Shown here piece by piece: positions 62,407 through 64,000 of a stretch of 64,000 bases of DNA. Within the stretch, counting starts at the first letter, position 1, and each line of letters opens with the position of its first letter. Source of the DNA: Clavaria fumosa (taxonomy: Eukaryota; Basidiomycota; Agaricomycetes; Agaricales; Clavariaceae); NCBI GenBank assembly GCA_951802425.1, contig OX637800.1, positions 3,162,001-3,226,000 on the forward strand, written 5' to 3'. The notes under the pieces were generated by a model. The model made no database searches. It was not told where the DNA came from and saw nothing but the letters and a program-made list of their open reading frames with translations. Both the position numbers and the translations under genes were made by a program.

Positions 62407-63157
62407 TGTCACACCTGTGCTGCTCCCTTTGGGTCCAGACCGGAAATACTATCTCTGGTTCTGGATCTCCAATAGTTCGTACCTTGTGCCTTGGTACCTG
62501 AGGGTACCTGCCCCTGGCACAGGGCAGGCACCAAGTCCACTTCCAGGGATAAGTCCCCAATGGTGATTCCAGATTCTGCTCTGAGATCCTGACCCATTGT
62601 CATGGCCTTCATAGTTACTTATCAGGAACTGGCTAGATGTAGTTTACTTACAATCTATTAAGTGCCATCTGTGTAGTTGCTTGGTGGCAAAGCCACCAAC
62701 TTGATAGTAGTAATCTGCAAATTTCGGATCATGATCCTGATCCCAGTTTCTGCCCCAATGTTCCATAACTAGTCTTGCAACATATCTCTGAGACAGATCC
62801 TGTAGTTACTATCTTTGATCCCAGTAGCTAGTTATGCCTGGGACTCATAGTATATAAACCCTGTACTTTTGTAGTTCATCCAGCAGTCCAGATACTTCGT
62901 TTACACTCTCATCTGTAATCTACCCATTGTCTCTCCTCATTGTTTGGACTTCAAGTCCAACCTGATCATCTCTGTCTGGAAACTATTTTCCAATAATCCA
63001 TAACTCCAAAAACCAGGACACTTGGACTACATTGTTTCAATACATTCACCAAGTCCCACCCGAACCCCAAAGTCCAAATTCTGGCAGGCCCAGAATCCCA
63101 ACTGACATCCAACCAGACTTCATTCTGACCTCCAACCCTCCAAGCACGATCATAACA
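62407..63157 (+). mobile_element. LTR E, copy 2 (5' LTR of a Ty3/Gypsy-type element)
   Basis: 751 bp, TGTCACACCTGTGC ... GATCATAACA. A TATA-like AGTATATAAACC lies at about 62848, in the same orientation as the gag reading frame that follows, so this is a 5' LTR. The presumed primer-binding region starts GTGTATCTGGACT at 63158; the same sequence follows LTR E copy 1. Confidence 0.75.
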
Positions 63158-63638
63158 GTGTATCTGGACTGACACCTTTGTAGTCCTCCAATCAATATGT
63201 CCTCAGAACAACCCTGTTGTAGCACCCATTTAAACCCAGTCTGTAGTTGACCCCTGTCCCCCAGGGACCTGGAGGCTGATGCCCCACTTTCTGCAACCCC
63301 AAGCGAAGTCTCGACTCCCAATGTCACCACCCCAACCAGCTGAGACCCCACAGCAGCCCCACCCAATCTTGCCAAAGCTATCTGGGCCCTCGTAGAGTCC
63401 ACCAAGGACAAGGGCTCGTCACGGTTGAGAGTCAGGGAACCCGAATGCTTTGACAGGTCCAACCCCCATGAACTCTGTAGTTTTCTGGTCTAATGCAAAT
63501 TAAATTTCCAGGACTGGCCAAACATCTTCCAGAGGGACTCAGTAAAAGTCAATTTTGCCATCTCCTTCCTCCAAGGTATGGCCCTTGAATGGTTCGAACC
63601 AGCCCTCCTTGGAGAAGCTCCAGAAGAAGATTGGCTCA
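63158..63638 (+). pseudogene. Ty3/Gypsy gag remnant, cut by LTR A
   Basis: After a leader of ~90 bp the frame reads a Ser/Thr/Pro-rich start and then the retrotransposon gag core (VREPECFDRSNPHELCSFLV, KVNFAISFLQGMALEWFEP). The [PE]xFDGSxPxxLxxFLxQ ... ALEWFEP pattern is typical of fungal Gypsy gag. In-frame stops at about 63348 (TGA) and 63492 (TAA where CAA is expected) mark it as decayed by C-to-T change. LTR A interrupts it at 63639. Confidence 0.82.
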
Positions 63639-64000
63639 TGTCAGGACCCATCCATTTTTCCCTTGCCCAAACCGACTTTACCAGCACCTACGAACCTCCC
63701 AACATCCCTCTACAACCTTGTGAACTCCTCTACACACTTCCGGAACCCGCCATCTCCTTCCAGAAGCCTCCCCGACCTTTTCCGCGTTCACACGACACTC
63801 GCGACTATCATACTCTACTTGCATCACCTCCTGCCACCTTACCCTACATGTGTCTACCACCTGAACCTGCCAAATCGAGGCGTGACATGCAGTTATGCAA
63901 TCTTCCTCAGCTGGCATGTGACTTGCCATGCAGCACCACTGACGCCACTAGCGTTGCCCGCGTTACCAGCGTTATCCATGTGACTTCCGCCCAAGCGTCA
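63639..64000 (+). mobile_element. LTR A, truncated by the window end
   Basis: Starts TGTCAGGACCCATCC inside the gag and aligns with the other LTR A copies up to the window end. The expected duplication is GCTCA (63634-63638); its partner lies outside the window. Confidence 0.88.

Overview
The window looks like a chromosome segment of a filamentous basidiomycete (probably Agaricomycetes). The reconstructed genes carry many 46-119 bp GT-AG introns with fungal splice signals, and the products are typical fungal housekeeping proteins. The repeats are Ty3/Gypsy chromoviruses and other fungal transposon types. No gene was identified by database search. Each assignment rests on motifs, on full-length joined exons whose coding length is a multiple of three, and on gene context.

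Layout. 1-4.1 kb: a decayed chromovirus pol with the start of its 3' LTR, then an inverted decayed duplicate of the 3' end of a LITAF-type gene. 4.1-8.35 kb: a divergent pair, FCP1-like (minus) and COG7 (plus), only 11 bp apart. 8.6-21.0 kb: a transposon block made of a fold-back Tc1-like element, a five-deep nest (fold-back repeat D > LTR C > LTR A > hAT-type MITE > element T), and a large palindromic element P that holds another LTR A with a second element T inside it. Nearly every nesting level is bounded by a readable target-site duplication. 21.2-31.6 kb: a compact gene island of LITAF-domain protein (-), farnesyl-diphosphate synthase (-), metacaspase (+), cyclophilin-40 co-chaperone CPR6 (-), mitochondrial HSP60 (+) and eIF3g (+). 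31.6-35.4 kb: gene-poor, low complexity. 35.4-37.6 kb: an HMG-box transcription factor. 40.7-43.1 kb: the spindle-checkpoint protein MAD1 (-). 43.6-54 kb: degenerate LTR elements, solo LTRs and simple-sequence repeats. 55.0-59.4 kb: a second gene island with a DUF262 protein (+), succinate dehydrogenase membrane anchor SDHD (-) and an EFM7-like methyltransferase (-). 59.9-64 kb: a second copy of fold-back repeat D, then an LTR retrotransposon (LTR E plus gag) broken by a further LTR A that runs off the window.

Gene relationships. Several neighbours are divergent with very short shared promoters: FCP1-like/COG7 (11 bp), ERG20/metacaspase (178 bp) and CPR6/HSP60 (194 bp). The last pair joins two chaperone-system genes and has a TTCnnGAA heat-shock-type site between them. 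SDHD and EFM7 lie head to tail 49 bp apart.

Most notable observations: the fully readable nested insertions; three unrelated elements with long inverted-repeat (fold-back) architecture; inverted copies of LITAF/FCP1-like 3' sequence flanking about 17 kb, which suggests an inversion scar; runs of microexons (7 nt in the metacaspase; 16, 7 and 10 nt in the DUF262 gene); and GC-AG introns. I found no clearly new enzymatic or defence system. The best candidate for something undescribed is the fold-back elements together with element T, which has two divergent coding stretches and divergent TATA-like sites.
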